Below are positions 35,108 to 45,892 of a stretch of DNA of 64,000 bases, piece after piece. The DNA comes from JAHJDS01 sp964569795 (lineage in GTDB: Bacteria > Desulfobacterota > Desulfarculia > Desulfarculales > JAHJDS01): NCBI GenBank assembly GCA_964569795.1, contig CAZMVB010000019.1, forward strand, positions 1-64,000. The letters are read 5' to 3'. The notes below the pieces were generated by a model. It was not told the origin of the DNA, did no database searches, and was given only the letters and a program-made list of their open reading frames with translations. How positions within the stretch are numbered: position 1 is the stretch's first letter; each line of letters begins with the position of its first letter. The translations under genes and the position numbers were made by a program.

Positions 35108-35623
35108 ATGAACGGAATCAGAGGACTGCTGGCCGTGGGGTTGGTCCTGGTCGGGCCGATGCTGTGGCCCGGAGCGGCGGCCGAGACCCGCCCCCGAATG
35201 GTCGCGGCCCGGGTGGTCGCGGCCCGGATGGTCAACTCCTCGGTGGCCAATCCCGGGAAGGCCGAGGCCCGGGTCAGGCCGGCCTTTAGAGGCGGGTGTC
35301 CTCCGGGCTGGTCCCTGACCCGCTGGCTGGGCCGGCTGGTCTGTGTCCGCTGCGCCCCGGGGGAGCTCATCAGACGGCACCACGGCCGGATCGTCTGCCT
35401 CCGGTGCGGTTCCGGCTGGCGCTACAGTGCCTTTGGCCGTCGCTACCTCTGCGTCCGCTGCCCCCCGGGCTGGCGTTACACCCGCTATCGGGGCCGGTTC
35501 GTCTGCGTCCGGTGCGACCCCGGCTGGCGCTACGGCACCCATCTGCGGCACTACGTCTGCGTCCGGTGCGCCCCGGGATGGCGCTATGCCACTTACCACG
35601 GCCGGTTCGTCTGCGTCCGGTAG
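35108..35623 (+). CDS. Secreted protein with six 18-residue cysteine repeats
   Basis: 171 residues. A signal peptide (MNGIRGLLAVGLVLVGPMLW then PGAAAET) is followed by a short linker and six head-to-tail 18-residue repeats from residue 64 to the C-terminus. Consensus is CxPGWRYxxxxGRFVCVR. The twelve cysteines (64, 79, 82, 97, 100, 115, 118, 133, 136, 151, 154, 169) alternate C-x14-C-x2-C, so each repeat boundary forms CxxC. The pattern recalls eukaryotic ephrin-receptor-like GCC2/GCC3 repeats (CPPG...C) but no bacterial family is recognised. Disulfide-linked rod or metal-binding repeats are both possible. RBS GGGGAGGAGGCAC is strong. Confidence 0.85.
   Translation: MNGIRGLLAVGLVLVGPMLWPGAAAETRPRMVAARVVAARMVNSSVANPGKAEARVRPAFRGGCPPGWSLTRWLGRLVCVRCAPGELIRRHHGRIVCLRCGSGWRYSAFGRRYLCVRCPPGWRYTRYRGRFVCVRCDPGWRYGTHLRHYVCVRCAPGWRYATYHGRFVCVR
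35297..35620 (+). repeat. Six 54-bp coding repeats
   Basis: Units start at 35297, 35351, 35405, 35459, 35513 and 35567. They encode the CxPGWRY...FVCVR repeats and reach the last codon; unit 2 (CAPGELIRRHHGRIVCLR) is the most diverged. Confidence 0.9.
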
Positions 35624-35728
35624 GTCGGGGCCCGATCAGGGCCCGCCGGCCGCCGGCCCGGCGCTCCGACCGGGGCGTCCATCCGGCCCCGGTCAGCCGG
35701 CCAAGACTTGATTCCGGGCCCGAAAAAC

Positions 35729-35757
35729 TTGCCTTTCCCGCCGGCTGATGGTACAAA
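35729..35757 (+). promoter_or_regulatory. Possible promoter of tig
   Basis: TTGCCT (35729-35734), 17 bases, TACAAA (35752-35757), about 78 bases before the tig ATG. Confidence 0.45.
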
Positions 35758-35834
35758 GCACGCTTGTAATTAATCCGAAAAAATGACCTGAAATCAATCG
35801 CCGCCGGCCCCGGGCCGGCGTCATCGAGGGCATC

Positions 35835-37196
35835 ATGGAACCCAAGGAAATAAAGGTCGAGGACGTCTCTCCGGTCGTCAAGCGGGTGACCGTCACCTTG
35901 CCCCAATCAGGGGTGACCAAGGAACTGGACCGGGCCTACCGCCAACTGGCCCGATCGGCCAAGGTCAAGGGGTTTCGCCCCGGCAAGGCCCCCCGCTTCG
36001 TGCTCGAGCGGAAGTACGGTCCCGAGGTCAACGAGGAGGTGGCCTCCCGGCTGATCAACCAGGCCCTGCCCGAGATCATCAAGGACCGGGATTTTCTCGT
36101 GGTGGTTCCGCCCACCATCGAGGCCCATGATCTCCCGGCCCAAGAGGACTTCACCTTCACCGCCCGGATCGAGGTCAAGCCGGCCATCGACCTGACCGAT
36201 TACTCGGGCCTGGACGTCGAGACGCCCGAGCCCCGGGTGACCGACGAGATGATCGACGAACAGCTTGACCGCCTCCGCGACGGTCAGGCCACCCTGGCGC
36301 CCGTCGAGGAAGACCGGCCCGTGGCCCAGGGCGACTGGGTCAGCGTCAGCTATCAGATCATGATCGACGGCCGGCCCCTGGAGGGAGGCCGGGTCGAGAA
36401 CCACGACCTGGAGGTGGGCGCCGGCCGGTTCAACGAAACCGTCGAGGACAAGCTGCTCGGCGCCGCCCCGAACCAGGAACTCGAGATCGAGGTCGCCTTT
36501 CCCGAGGATCATCCCGAGCCCCGCCTGGCCGGCAAAACGGCCGTGTTCCAGATCACGGTCAACGACATTCGGCGCAAGGTCCTGCCCCCCCTGGACGACG
36601 ACCTGGCCAAGTCCCTGCCCATCGAGGCCGACACCCTGGAGGCCCTCAAGGACCGGATCAGGGAAAACCTGAAGGAACGGGAACAGCAAAAGGCCGAGGA
36701 CGAACTGCGTCGGGCCGTCCTGGACCGGCTCCACGAGCGGGTCCAGTTCGAACTGCCGCCGACGCTGGTCTCCCGGGAGGTGGACCAGATGGTCGCCGGC
36801 CTCAGGCGGCGCCTGGCCCAGGCCGGCGGCGATCCGTCCTCGCTGCAGCTCGACGAGGAAAAAATGCGCGAGGAAATGCGCCCGGTGGCCGAAAAGAATC
36901 TCAGGGATCGCTTCCTCCTGGCCCACGTCGCCGCCCAGCAGGACCTGACGGCGACCGCCCAGGACGAGACCGACGAACTGACCAAGCTGGCCGAGAGGTA
37001 CGGCCAGTCCGTGGCCACCCTGCGCGATTTTTATACCAATAACCAGTTGTTGGACGATCTCCGCAACCGGATCGTCGAGCAAAAGACCTTGAAATTCCTT
37101 ACTTCAGGTGCTAATATTTCAGAAGCCGGGGCAGGTAAGACCGAACCGGCCGCCGAGGCGGCCGCCGAGGACGAGGGGACGCCCCAAAAGGCGTGA
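35835..37196 (+). CDS. tig: Trigger factor
   Basis: Ribosome-associated chaperone and peptidyl-prolyl isomerase, 453 residues. The ribosome-docking signature is VKGFRPGKAPRFV (the GFRxGKxP motif) in the N-terminal domain. The FKBP-like middle domain shows VAQGDWVSVSYQIMIDG and the C-terminal arm domain is helical (LKDRIRENLKEREQQKAEDE). The gene stands at the head of the classical tig-clpP-clpX-lon block. Confidence 0.97.
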   Translation: MEPKEIKVEDVSPVVKRVTVTLPQSGVTKELDRAYRQLARSAKVKGFRPGKAPRFVLERKYGPEVNEEVASRLINQALPEIIKDRDFLVVVPPTIEAHDLPAQEDFTFTARIEVKPAIDLTDYSGLDVETPEPRVTDEMIDEQLDRLRDGQATLAPVEEDRPVAQGDWVSVSYQIMIDGRPLEGGRVENHDLEVGAGRFNETVEDKLLGAAPNQELEIEVAFPEDHPEPRLAGKTAVFQITVNDIRRKVLPPLDDDLAKSLPIEADTLEALKDRIRENLKEREQQKAEDELRRAVLDRLHERVQFELPPTLVSREVDQMVAGLRRRLAQAGGDPSSLQLDEEKMREEMRPVAEKNLRDRFLLAHVAAQQDLTATAQDETDELTKLAERYGQSVATLRDFYTNNQLLDDLRNRIVEQKTLKFLTSGANISEAGAGKTEPAAEAAAEDEGTPQKA

Positions 37197-37375
37197 TTGT
37201 TTTCGACCGGCGGTCCCGGCCGCTTTCGCGGATGCGAAGGAACACGAAGCGTCATCGGTCCCGAACAGTCAGGCGGACGGACTCCGCCCGGCGAGCGAGG
37301 GTCGGCATAACAAAATCACACCACCAGGGGGACGCGGGCCTGACCTCGCCCCCTGCAACCATATAAGGCGGATTA

Positions 37376-38026
37376 ATGAACCTGGTTCCCATCGTCATCG
37401 AGCAAACAGGGCGCGGCGAGCGGGCCTACGACATCTACTCCCGGCTCCTCAAGGACAGAATCGTTTTTCTGGGATCACCGGTCGAGGACCATGTCGCCTC
37501 GCTGATCATCGCCCAGATGCTCTTTCTGGAGTCCGAGGACCCGGACAAGGACATCTTCTTCTACATCAATTCCCCCGGGGGATCGGTCACCGCCGGTCTG
37601 GCCATCTACGACACCATGCAGTACATCAAGTGCCCGGTATCGACCCTGTGCCTGGGCCAGGCCATGTCCATGGGCGCCGACCTCCTGGCGGCCGGCACTC
37701 CGGGCAAGCGGTTCGCCTTGCCCCACTCCCGGATCCTGATCCACCAGCCCCTGGGAGGCTTCCAGGGACAGGCGACCGACATCGAGATCCACGCCCGGGA
37801 AATCCTGCGCATGCGTCACGAGCTGGACGAAATCCTGGCCAAGCACACCGGCCAGCCCCTGGAGAAGATCGCCGCCGACACCGAGCGGGACTTCTTCATG
37901 AACGGCGAGGAGGCCATGGAATACGGCATCGTGGACGAGGTCATCTATCGGAGGCAGACCGCCCCGAACGGGGACGGCAAGCCGCCGGCCGCCTCTGAGC
38001 AGAAACCCAAGGAGACTTCATCATGA
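37376..38026 (+). CDS. clpP: ATP-dependent Clp protease proteolytic subunit ClpP
   Basis: Tetradecameric serine protease, 216 residues. The catalytic triad S98 (GQAMSMGADLLAAG), H123 (SRILIHQPLGGFQGQ) and D172 (DTERDFFM) is complete. The oxyanion region INSPGGSVTAGLAIYDTMQ is present. The usual GQAAS is GQAMS here. The 178 bases between tig and clpP (37197-37375) hold no promoter that I can defend. The stop overlaps clpX as ATGA. Confidence 0.98.
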   Translation: MNLVPIVIEQTGRGERAYDIYSRLLKDRIVFLGSPVEDHVASLIIAQMLFLESEDPDKDIFFYINSPGGSVTAGLAIYDTMQYIKCPVSTLCLGQAMSMGADLLAAGTPGKRFALPHSRILIHQPLGGFQGQATDIEIHAREILRMRHELDEILAKHTGQPLEKIAADTERDFFMNGEEAMEYGIVDEVIYRRQTAPNGDGKPPAASEQKPKETSS

Positions 38027-39282
38027 CCAAGAAGGGAAACGGCAAATCCTCGGACCTGGTCTGTTCCTTCTGCGGCAAGAGCCAGGATGAAGTCAAGAAG
38101 CTCATCGCCGGACCCTCGGTTTACATCTGCGACGAGTGCATCGAGCTGTGCAACGAGATCATCGCCGAGGAGTATGAAAAGGACGAGGCCGAGGCCCAGC
38201 TGTCGATCCCCAAGCCCATGGAAATAAAGTGCCAGCTGGACGATTACGTCATCGACCAGGAGGCGGCCAAGAAGACCCTGTCGGTGGCCGTCCACAACCA
38301 CTACAAGCGAATCGAGACCAAGGTCGATCTCAACGGCGTCGAGATCCAGAAATCGAACATCCTGCTCATCGGGCCCACCGGCTGCGGCAAGACCCTTCTG
38401 GCCCAGACCCTGGCCCGGCTGCTGAACGTGCCCTTCACCATCGCCGACGCCACGACCCTGACCGAGGCCGGCTACGTGGGCGAGGACGTCGAGAACATCA
38501 TCCTCAATCTCCTGCAGGCGGCCGACTACGACCTGGAGCGGGCCCAGCGGGGCATCGTCTATATCGACGAGATCGACAAGATCGCCCGCAAGAGCGACAA
38601 CCCGTCCATCACCCGCGACGTCTCGGGCGAGGGCGTCCAGCAGGCCCTGCTCAAGATCATCGAGGGGACCATGGCCTCGGTCCCGCCCAAGGGCGGCCGC
38701 AAGCACCCCCAGCAGGAGTTCGTCAAGGTCGATACGGCCAACATCCTGTTCATCTGCGGGGGGGCCTTCGTCGGTCTGGACCGGATCATCAAGAGCCGGA
38801 TCGGGATGAAGACCATGGGCTTCAAGGCGGCCGTGGTCAGTAACGACCAGATGAGCATCGGCGAGGTCCTGGCCCACACCCAGCCCGAGGACCTGATCAA
38901 GTTCGGGCTGATCCCCGAGTTCGTCGGCCGGCTGCCGGTGGTGGCCACCCTGGACGAGCTGTCCGAGGAGGCCCTGGTCCGCATCCTGACCGAGCCCAAG
39001 AACGCCCTGGTCAAGCAGTATCAGAAGCTGTTCGAGTTCGAGGACGTCGTCCTCCGGTTCACCGAAGGGGCGCTCAAGGCCGTGTCCCAGGAGGCCCTCA
39101 AGCGCAAGTCCGGGGCCCGGGGACTGCGGTCCATCCTGGAAAAGAGCATGCTAGATATCATGTACGAACTGCCCAGCCAGTCCAACATCCGCGAGTGCCT
39201 CGTCAGCGAGGAGGTCGTCCTCAACAACGAACGGCCCATCCTGCTCTATGAATCCAAGGCCGGCGCCGCCGAAGGCGCCTGA
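38023..39282 (+). CDS. clpX: ATP-dependent Clp protease ATP-binding subunit ClpX
   Basis: AAA+ unfoldase that feeds ClpP, 419 residues. N-terminal zinc-binding domain CSFCGKSQDEVKKL...CDECIELC; Walker A GPTGCGKTLLAQ; pore loop GYVGED; Walker B YIDEIDKIA; sensor-2 region GARGLRSILE. Coupled to clpP by ATGA overlap. Confidence 0.98.
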   Translation: MTKKGNGKSSDLVCSFCGKSQDEVKKLIAGPSVYICDECIELCNEIIAEEYEKDEAEAQLSIPKPMEIKCQLDDYVIDQEAAKKTLSVAVHNHYKRIETKVDLNGVEIQKSNILLIGPTGCGKTLLAQTLARLLNVPFTIADATTLTEAGYVGEDVENIILNLLQAADYDLERAQRGIVYIDEIDKIARKSDNPSITRDVSGEGVQQALLKIIEGTMASVPPKGGRKHPQQEFVKVDTANILFICGGAFVGLDRIIKSRIGMKTMGFKAAVVSNDQMSIGEVLAHTQPEDLIKFGLIPEFVGRLPVVATLDELSEEALVRILTEPKNALVKQYQKLFEFEDVVLRFTEGALKAVSQEALKRKSGARGLRSILEKSMLDIMYELPSQSNIRECLVSEEVVLNNERPILLYESKAGAAEGA

Positions 39283-39462
39283 AACAGGACCGGTGACGAC
39301 CGGTCGCCCCGGTCGGAGAGGTCCGACCGGGAAAAGGTGGAATCAACCGGCCGCCCGCCCGCCTCGACCGGGGGGATCGGGACCCCGGGCGCCGAAATCA
39401 CGGCCGATGCCGACCGCCGGGGACGCGCCCGGAGGAGGCCGGTCACGACGTGAGGTATGTTG

Positions 39463-41925
<2,463 letters not shown>

Positions 41926-41957
41926 GTCCGCCCTCAAACAATGGACCAATCGAATCG

Positions 41958-41989
41958 GGGGGGTCGGGTCAAACCGACCTCCCTTTTTT
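41958..41989 (+). terminator. Rho-independent terminator after lon
   Basis: GGGGGGTCGG (41958-41967) pairs with CCGACCTCCC (41974-41983) with one G-T wobble, loop GTCAAA, then six T. Confidence 0.9.
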
Positions 41990-42118
41990 AATTTTCAAGA
42001 CAATTGGCCTGGACCCAGCGACCGAGCCGCGCGGGATTTGTCGGAGTATCTTACTGGTGCGAAAGACTTGACACCCGGGTGGTGGTTGGATAGGTAGTCG
42101 GGAGCATAATCCGGGTTA

Positions 42119-42194
42119 GGGCGGGTAGCTCAGCTGGGAGAGCGTCGGCCTTACAAGCCGAAGGTCGCAGGTTCGATCCCTGTCCCGCCCACCA
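42119..42194 (+). tRNA. tRNA-Val (anticodon UAC)
   Basis: Cloverleaf fits: acceptor GGGCGGG / CCCGCCC, D arm GCTC/GAGC, anticodon stem TCGGC/GCCGA with loop CTTACAA (anticodon TAC), T arm GCAGG-TTCGATC-CCTGT. Discriminator A and encoded CCA end at 42194. A TTGACA stands at 42068-42073 with a weak -10 17 bases on, a possible promoter. Confidence 0.97.
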
Positions 42195-42542
42195 ATTAAT
42201 AAAAGGGTCTTGTGCGGTTCCTGTCGGCCTGTCGGACCTGACGACACGTCAAGCGCCTCCAAGTCCCCTCCCAAACAGACGCACAAGATCACAAGACAGG
42301 CCAGGGCCTGACCACCAACGGTCGAAACGCTATGCCTGGCGGGACCCCGGAACCCGAGAGGCTGGCCCGCACCTCCATGGGCCGTATCTCCTTATAAATT
42401 AGAGATGCTTGGATGTGCTCTCGGCCATTGACCCAGGACCGCCCCCGATGGTCAAAAAGCCAATTCAATGTCACGAGGTATTGACCGCCCGGGTGGGGGA
42501 TGATTCAATAAAAGTACAATCATTACAAGGGGGGGGAGGACG
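42195..42542 (+). other. Intergenic stretch between tRNA-Val and foreign-composition lipoprotein
   Basis: 348 bases without a credible gene. Short open frames here (for example 42289-42474 minus) lack a ribosome-binding site and coding character. A promoter candidate at 42481-42509 (next entry) is the only element that I can support. I see no second copy of the tRNA 3' end. Confidence 0.5.
42481..42509 (+). promoter_or_regulatory. Possible promoter of the AT-rich lipoprotein gene
   Basis: TTGACC (42481-42486), 17 bases, TTCAAT (42504-42509), 33 bases before the ATG at 42543. Confidence 0.5.
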
Positions 42543-43178
42543 ATGCGTCGGCTGCTTGTCGTCGGGGTGGCCCTGGCCCTTGCGGTCTTGGCCGGGTGCT
42601 GGGAACTGGGAATCGAAACAGCCGAGAAACAACCAACCAGGAAGCGCAAACCGCTTGGTCCCCGCTACATCACACCGGCTCAGGCCAGGATATGTCAGAG
42701 GCTGGCCTTTCAAGATCGAATAAAACGTCACCGATTTTTCCTCAACGCCCTATTACGTGAAAAGGCAGTGGCCTTGAAGGGCGTAATGACAGATGCTACG
42801 TTAGGCGAGATTGATTTTGAGGAAATCATTCAGACTGAAAAATATGTTGAATGGTATCCACTACTTAAGACTAAATACAAGAACGTTTCTCACGAGAACA
42901 AGGCGCGACAAGACTACATTCGTCAGACAGACCATTATCGAGATTGGGCGAGGTGGCGAGCGCGAAAGTATGATTTGACGATTAGTGAAAGACTGCCAAA
43001 ATTTTGTGGTCCCCATGTACGTTACGGGCATTTCGGCGCGTTGATAGGCCTTCCGCCGGTCAGAACCGCACCGGTTAGCCAGCCCGCGCCCAAGGCAAAA
43101 CCCTCCAGTGGAACCATGACCCAGCCGGATGCCTCCCCACCTGCCGGTGACGACGCCGATTCGTTGGGCGGCGGTTAG
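42543..43178 (+). CDS. Small lipoprotein, AT-rich, unknown function
   Basis: 211 residues. It carries a lipoprotein signal (MRRLLVVGVALALAVLAGC; Cys at residue 19) and RBS GGGGGGAGG. The mature domain is charged and rich in Tyr, Lys and Arg (HENKARQDYIRQTDHYRDWA) and ends in a Pro/Ser tail. The middle is AT-rich: the 120 bases 42781-42900 are 37% G+C against roughly two thirds for neighbours, with ATT, AAA and TTA codons that are rare elsewhere in the window. The ends (signal and Pro-rich tail) are more GC-rich. No family is recognised. Adjacent to a tRNA gene, so a recent acquisition or an orphan gene is likely. Confidence 0.75.
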   Translation: MRRLLVVGVALALAVLAGCWELGIETAEKQPTRKRKPLGPRYITPAQARICQRLAFQDRIKRHRFFLNALLREKAVALKGVMTDATLGEIDFEEIIQTEKYVEWYPLLKTKYKNVSHENKARQDYIRQTDHYRDWARWRARKYDLTISERLPKFCGPHVRYGHFGALIGLPPVRTAPVSQPAPKAKPSSGTMTQPDASPPAGDDADSLGGG

Positions 43179-43220
43179 TCCAATGGACGCACATCGTCGG
43201 GGGCCGCCTGGCGGCGGCCT

Positions 43221-44993
43221 TCAGCGGGCCGGCGGCCGGCCCTCGGCGTCCCAGCCCCGGACCTGGTAGTATTCTCCGAGCATGACCGCCATCTGCTCCG
43301 CGGTGATGATCTTGCCCGTCTCGGGCAGGGCCTCCTGGTACCAGCGCCGGGGGAGGTGGTCGTCCTCGGGCGTGAGCCCCTCGCGGAGGTTGAACCGGCG
43401 GGTGTCGTCCAGGACCGAGCGGGCGATGGCCCGCATGTCGTCCGGGCTCAGGTCCAGCCCGGTCAGCCCCTTGACGATCCGGCCCAGCTCCTCCCACTGG
43501 TACAGGTCGCGGTAAAACCGGCACATGATCAGGCAGTCGAAAAAGGTCAGCCGGTCCTCCCACTCGACAAAGGTGGCCGCCTTGCCCTCGATCTGCTCGG
43601 GATCGACCATGCCGGCCAGTTCCGGCTTGTAAAAGGTGGCCCGCAAATGGCAGGCCCCCCGGGGCGAGGTGCCGTAGGCCAGGCCCATGCCCTTGAGGAC
43701 CCGGGGATCGTACCCGGCCGGCTCGAGGCCCTTGACGTGAATGGCCTGATCCTCCAGGCCCAGGGTCTTGGCGGCGCTCTTGATCCCCTCGCCCAGGGTC
43801 GCCCCCAGCCCCCGGCCATGGCCGATGTCCTCGAGGAGCGCGGCGATCCGGTCCACCTGGCCGTAGTCCAGGTCATAATCCAGCTTGCCCTGGCGCACGG
43901 CCTCGATGGCCAGGCCGACCAGGTTGCCGCCGGTGATGGTGTCGAATCCCAGCCGGTCGCAGATGTCGTTGAGATAGGCGATCTCCTCGATGGAGTCCAC
44001 CTCGCACAGGCCGCCAAAGGCGTAGATGGTCTCGTACTCGGGGCCCTCGATGACCAGCCCCTGGTGCCGGCCGCCCTTGACCCGGGACATCCGGCCGCAG
44101 GCGATGAAGCACTTCAGGCAGGCGTGGGGCGTGACCTCGCAGCGCTGGTGCAGGGCGTCGGCGTTGATGTTCTCCTGGTGCTTGACCGTGCCCTCGTGCC
44201 AGTAGCGGCTGGGGAAGGAGCCGACGTGGCTCATGACATCGACCATCATCGGCGTGCCCTTGGATTTGTAGGCCGCAACCCCGGCGTCGGACTTGGACCG
44301 GGCGGCCATCTCCCGGACGAACTCCCGGACCAGTTCCGGATCGGCCGCCTCCCGGGACCGGTCGCCCCAGAAGGCGACGGCCTTGATCTTCTTGGCCCCC
44401 ATGACCGCGCCCCCGCCGGTCCGGCCGGCGCTGCGCCAGTAATCGTTTTCGATCACGGCGAACCGGACCAGGTTCTCCCCGGCCGGGCCGATGACCAGGG
44501 CCGCGGTCCGCTTGGCCTGGGGCCGGTTCTCCTTGAGCCAGGCCTTGACCGCGTCCTCGGTCTGAAAGGTGTCCCGGCCCCACAGGTCGCCGGCCGGATG
44601 GAACTCCGCGCCCTCGGGGGTGATCTCGATCCAGACCGGCTCGTCCGCCGCACCAAAGATCACCACCGCGTCGAACCCGGTGGCGGCCATGGGCTCGGCC
44701 GCGGTGCCGCCCGAGTAGGACTCCGAGTAGAGCCCGGTCTGGGGCGACTTGGTGAACACCCCGTGGCGGCACCCGCCCCAGACCGACGTGCCGGTCACCG
44801 GGCCGGTGGCCAAGATGAGCCGGTTGTCCGGGCTCAGGGGGTCCACCCCGGGCGGGTTGAGTTCCAGGAGCAGACGGGTGGCCAGGCCCTTGCCCCCCAG
44901 GCATTGCCGCAGCACCTCGTCGGCGATGGGCTCGACGGCAAAGGTCCGCTCCGAGACGTTCACGGTCAGAAGTCGGTTGAAAAAGCCGCGCAT
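43221..44993 (-). CDS. Aldehyde:ferredoxin oxidoreductase (tungsten/molybdopterin)
   Basis: 590 residues of the AOR family, which oxidises aldehydes to carboxylic acids (or the reverse) with ferredoxin, using a W/Mo-bis-pterin and a [4Fe-4S] cluster. Cluster cysteines C292, C295 and C299 lie in HACLKCFIACGRMS and the fourth is C487 or C491 (FFDCLIMCRF); P. furiosus AOR has the same arrangement. Pterin-binding parts SAGRTGGGAVMGAKKIKA and the TSPRGACHLR segment are intact. Last gene of liv cluster 1, where it could oxidise the aldehyde made by the upstream alcohol dehydrogenase. Substrate range in the AOR family is broad. Confidence 0.93.
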   Translation of the reverse strand: MRGFFNRLLTVNVSERTFAVEPIADEVLRQCLGGKGLATRLLLELNPPGVDPLSPDNRLILATGPVTGTSVWGGCRHGVFTKSPQTGLYSESYSGGTAAEPMAATGFDAVVIFGAADEPVWIEITPEGAEFHPAGDLWGRDTFQTEDAVKAWLKENRPQAKRTAALVIGPAGENLVRFAVIENDYWRSAGRTGGGAVMGAKKIKAVAFWGDRSREAADPELVREFVREMAARSKSDAGVAAYKSKGTPMMVDVMSHVGSFPSRYWHEGTVKHQENINADALHQRCEVTPHACLKCFIACGRMSRVKGGRHQGLVIEGPEYETIYAFGGLCEVDSIEEIAYLNDICDRLGFDTITGGNLVGLAIEAVRQGKLDYDLDYGQVDRIAALLEDIGHGRGLGATLGEGIKSAAKTLGLEDQAIHVKGLEPAGYDPRVLKGMGLAYGTSPRGACHLRATFYKPELAGMVDPEQIEGKAATFVEWEDRLTFFDCLIMCRFYRDLYQWEELGRIVKGLTGLDLSPDDMRAIARSVLDDTRRFNLREGLTPEDDHLPRRWYQEALPETGKIITAEQMAVMLGEYYQVRGWDAEGRPPAR

Positions 44994-45057
44994 GGGCTGA
45001 AGCTCCTCTGTGGTTTGGTGATCGGATCGGGCCGCCCCGCAGGCCGTCCCCTTGCGG

Positions 45058-45861
45058 CTACCCGGGGATTGCCCGCAACCAGTCGATCACCTGGCGATTG
45101 AACTCGGCGGCGGCCTCGATGAAAAAGCAGTGACGCAGGCCGGGGAACAGGCGCAGCTCGGCCGCGGGGAGAAGCTCCTTCAGGATGAGCGAATTCTGGT
45201 GGGGGACCAGGGGGTCGTCGTCGCCGGACAGGATCAGGGTCGGGCCGGAGATCGAGCCGACCCGATCAAGGGTGTCATGCTTGTTGATGGCCGCGAGCTG
45301 CCTCAAAAAGGCCGCCGCCGGCTGATAGTGGAGCAGCGAGAGGCGGATGAACTCCTCGATGAACTCGGGCCGCTGGGCGATGAAGGCGTCCGAGAAATAG
45401 ATGTCCATGTCCTTGCGCAGGATCTGCTCCGGGGTGAGTCCCTCGACGTAGATGAACTTCTGGAGGCGCTCCGGGTCCATGAGCACCGCCCGGCTCCCGC
45501 CCGCGCCGGTGCAGCCCAGGACCAGGCCGCGGATTTTCCCGGGATAATTGATGGCCAGTTCCTGGGCGATGTAGCCGCCCATGGACACCCCCAGGACGTG
45601 GGCCCGCTCGATCCCCAGGGCGTCCATCAGGCCGGCGGTGTCGTCGGCGAACATCCGGATCGAGTAATCCAGGGCCGGCTTGTCCGAGCGCCCGGCGCCC
45701 CGGTTGTCAAAGGCGATGACCTGAAATTGACGGGAGAGCGTGGGGATCTGTTGATACCACCACTCGGCGTTGCGCCGCAGTCCCATGATCAGGACCAGGG
45801 GGTCACCGGACCCGTGGGTCTCGTAATACAGATTTATGTCGCCCACGCGCAGGATCGGCAC
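45058..45861 (-). CDS. Alpha/beta-hydrolase, lactonase/esterase-like
   Basis: 267 residues with the hydrolase triad S93 (GVSMGG), D216 (SGDDDPLVP) and H244 (GLRHCFFIE) and the oxyanion region LIMGLRRNAEWW. The overall look is that of 3-oxoadipate enol-lactonase-type and related hydrolases (FDNRGAGRSDKP). In this operon it might open a lactone, such as gamma-butyrolactone, to a hydroxy acid, or split an ester. It lies between the alcohol dehydrogenase and AOR, 31 and 64 bases away, on the same strand. Substrate is inference. Confidence 0.85.
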   Translation of the reverse strand: MPILRVGDINLYYETHGSGDPLVLIMGLRRNAEWWYQQIPTLSRQFQVIAFDNRGAGRSDKPALDYSIRMFADDTAGLMDALGIERAHVLGVSMGGYIAQELAINYPGKIRGLVLGCTGAGGSRAVLMDPERLQKFIYVEGLTPEQILRKDMDIYFSDAFIAQRPEFIEEFIRLSLLHYQPAAAFLRQLAAINKHDTLDRVGSISGPTLILSGDDDPLVPHQNSLILKELLPAAELRLFPGLRHCFFIEAAAEFNRQVIDWLRAIPG

Positions 45862-45892
45862 AGAAGCTCCTTGGCGGCCGGCCGCAATCGAG

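Noticed and set aside
37340..37367. CTGACC...TATAAG before clpP as a promoter
   Set aside because: The -10 would lie within ten bases of the ATG and over the ribosome-binding site.
42289..42474. 61-codon minus-strand frame after the tRNA
   Set aside because: No ribosome-binding site, no family, poor codon use.
43356..45101. 581-codon plus-strand frame opposite AOR
   Set aside because: Shadow of the AOR gene, no start site or domain.
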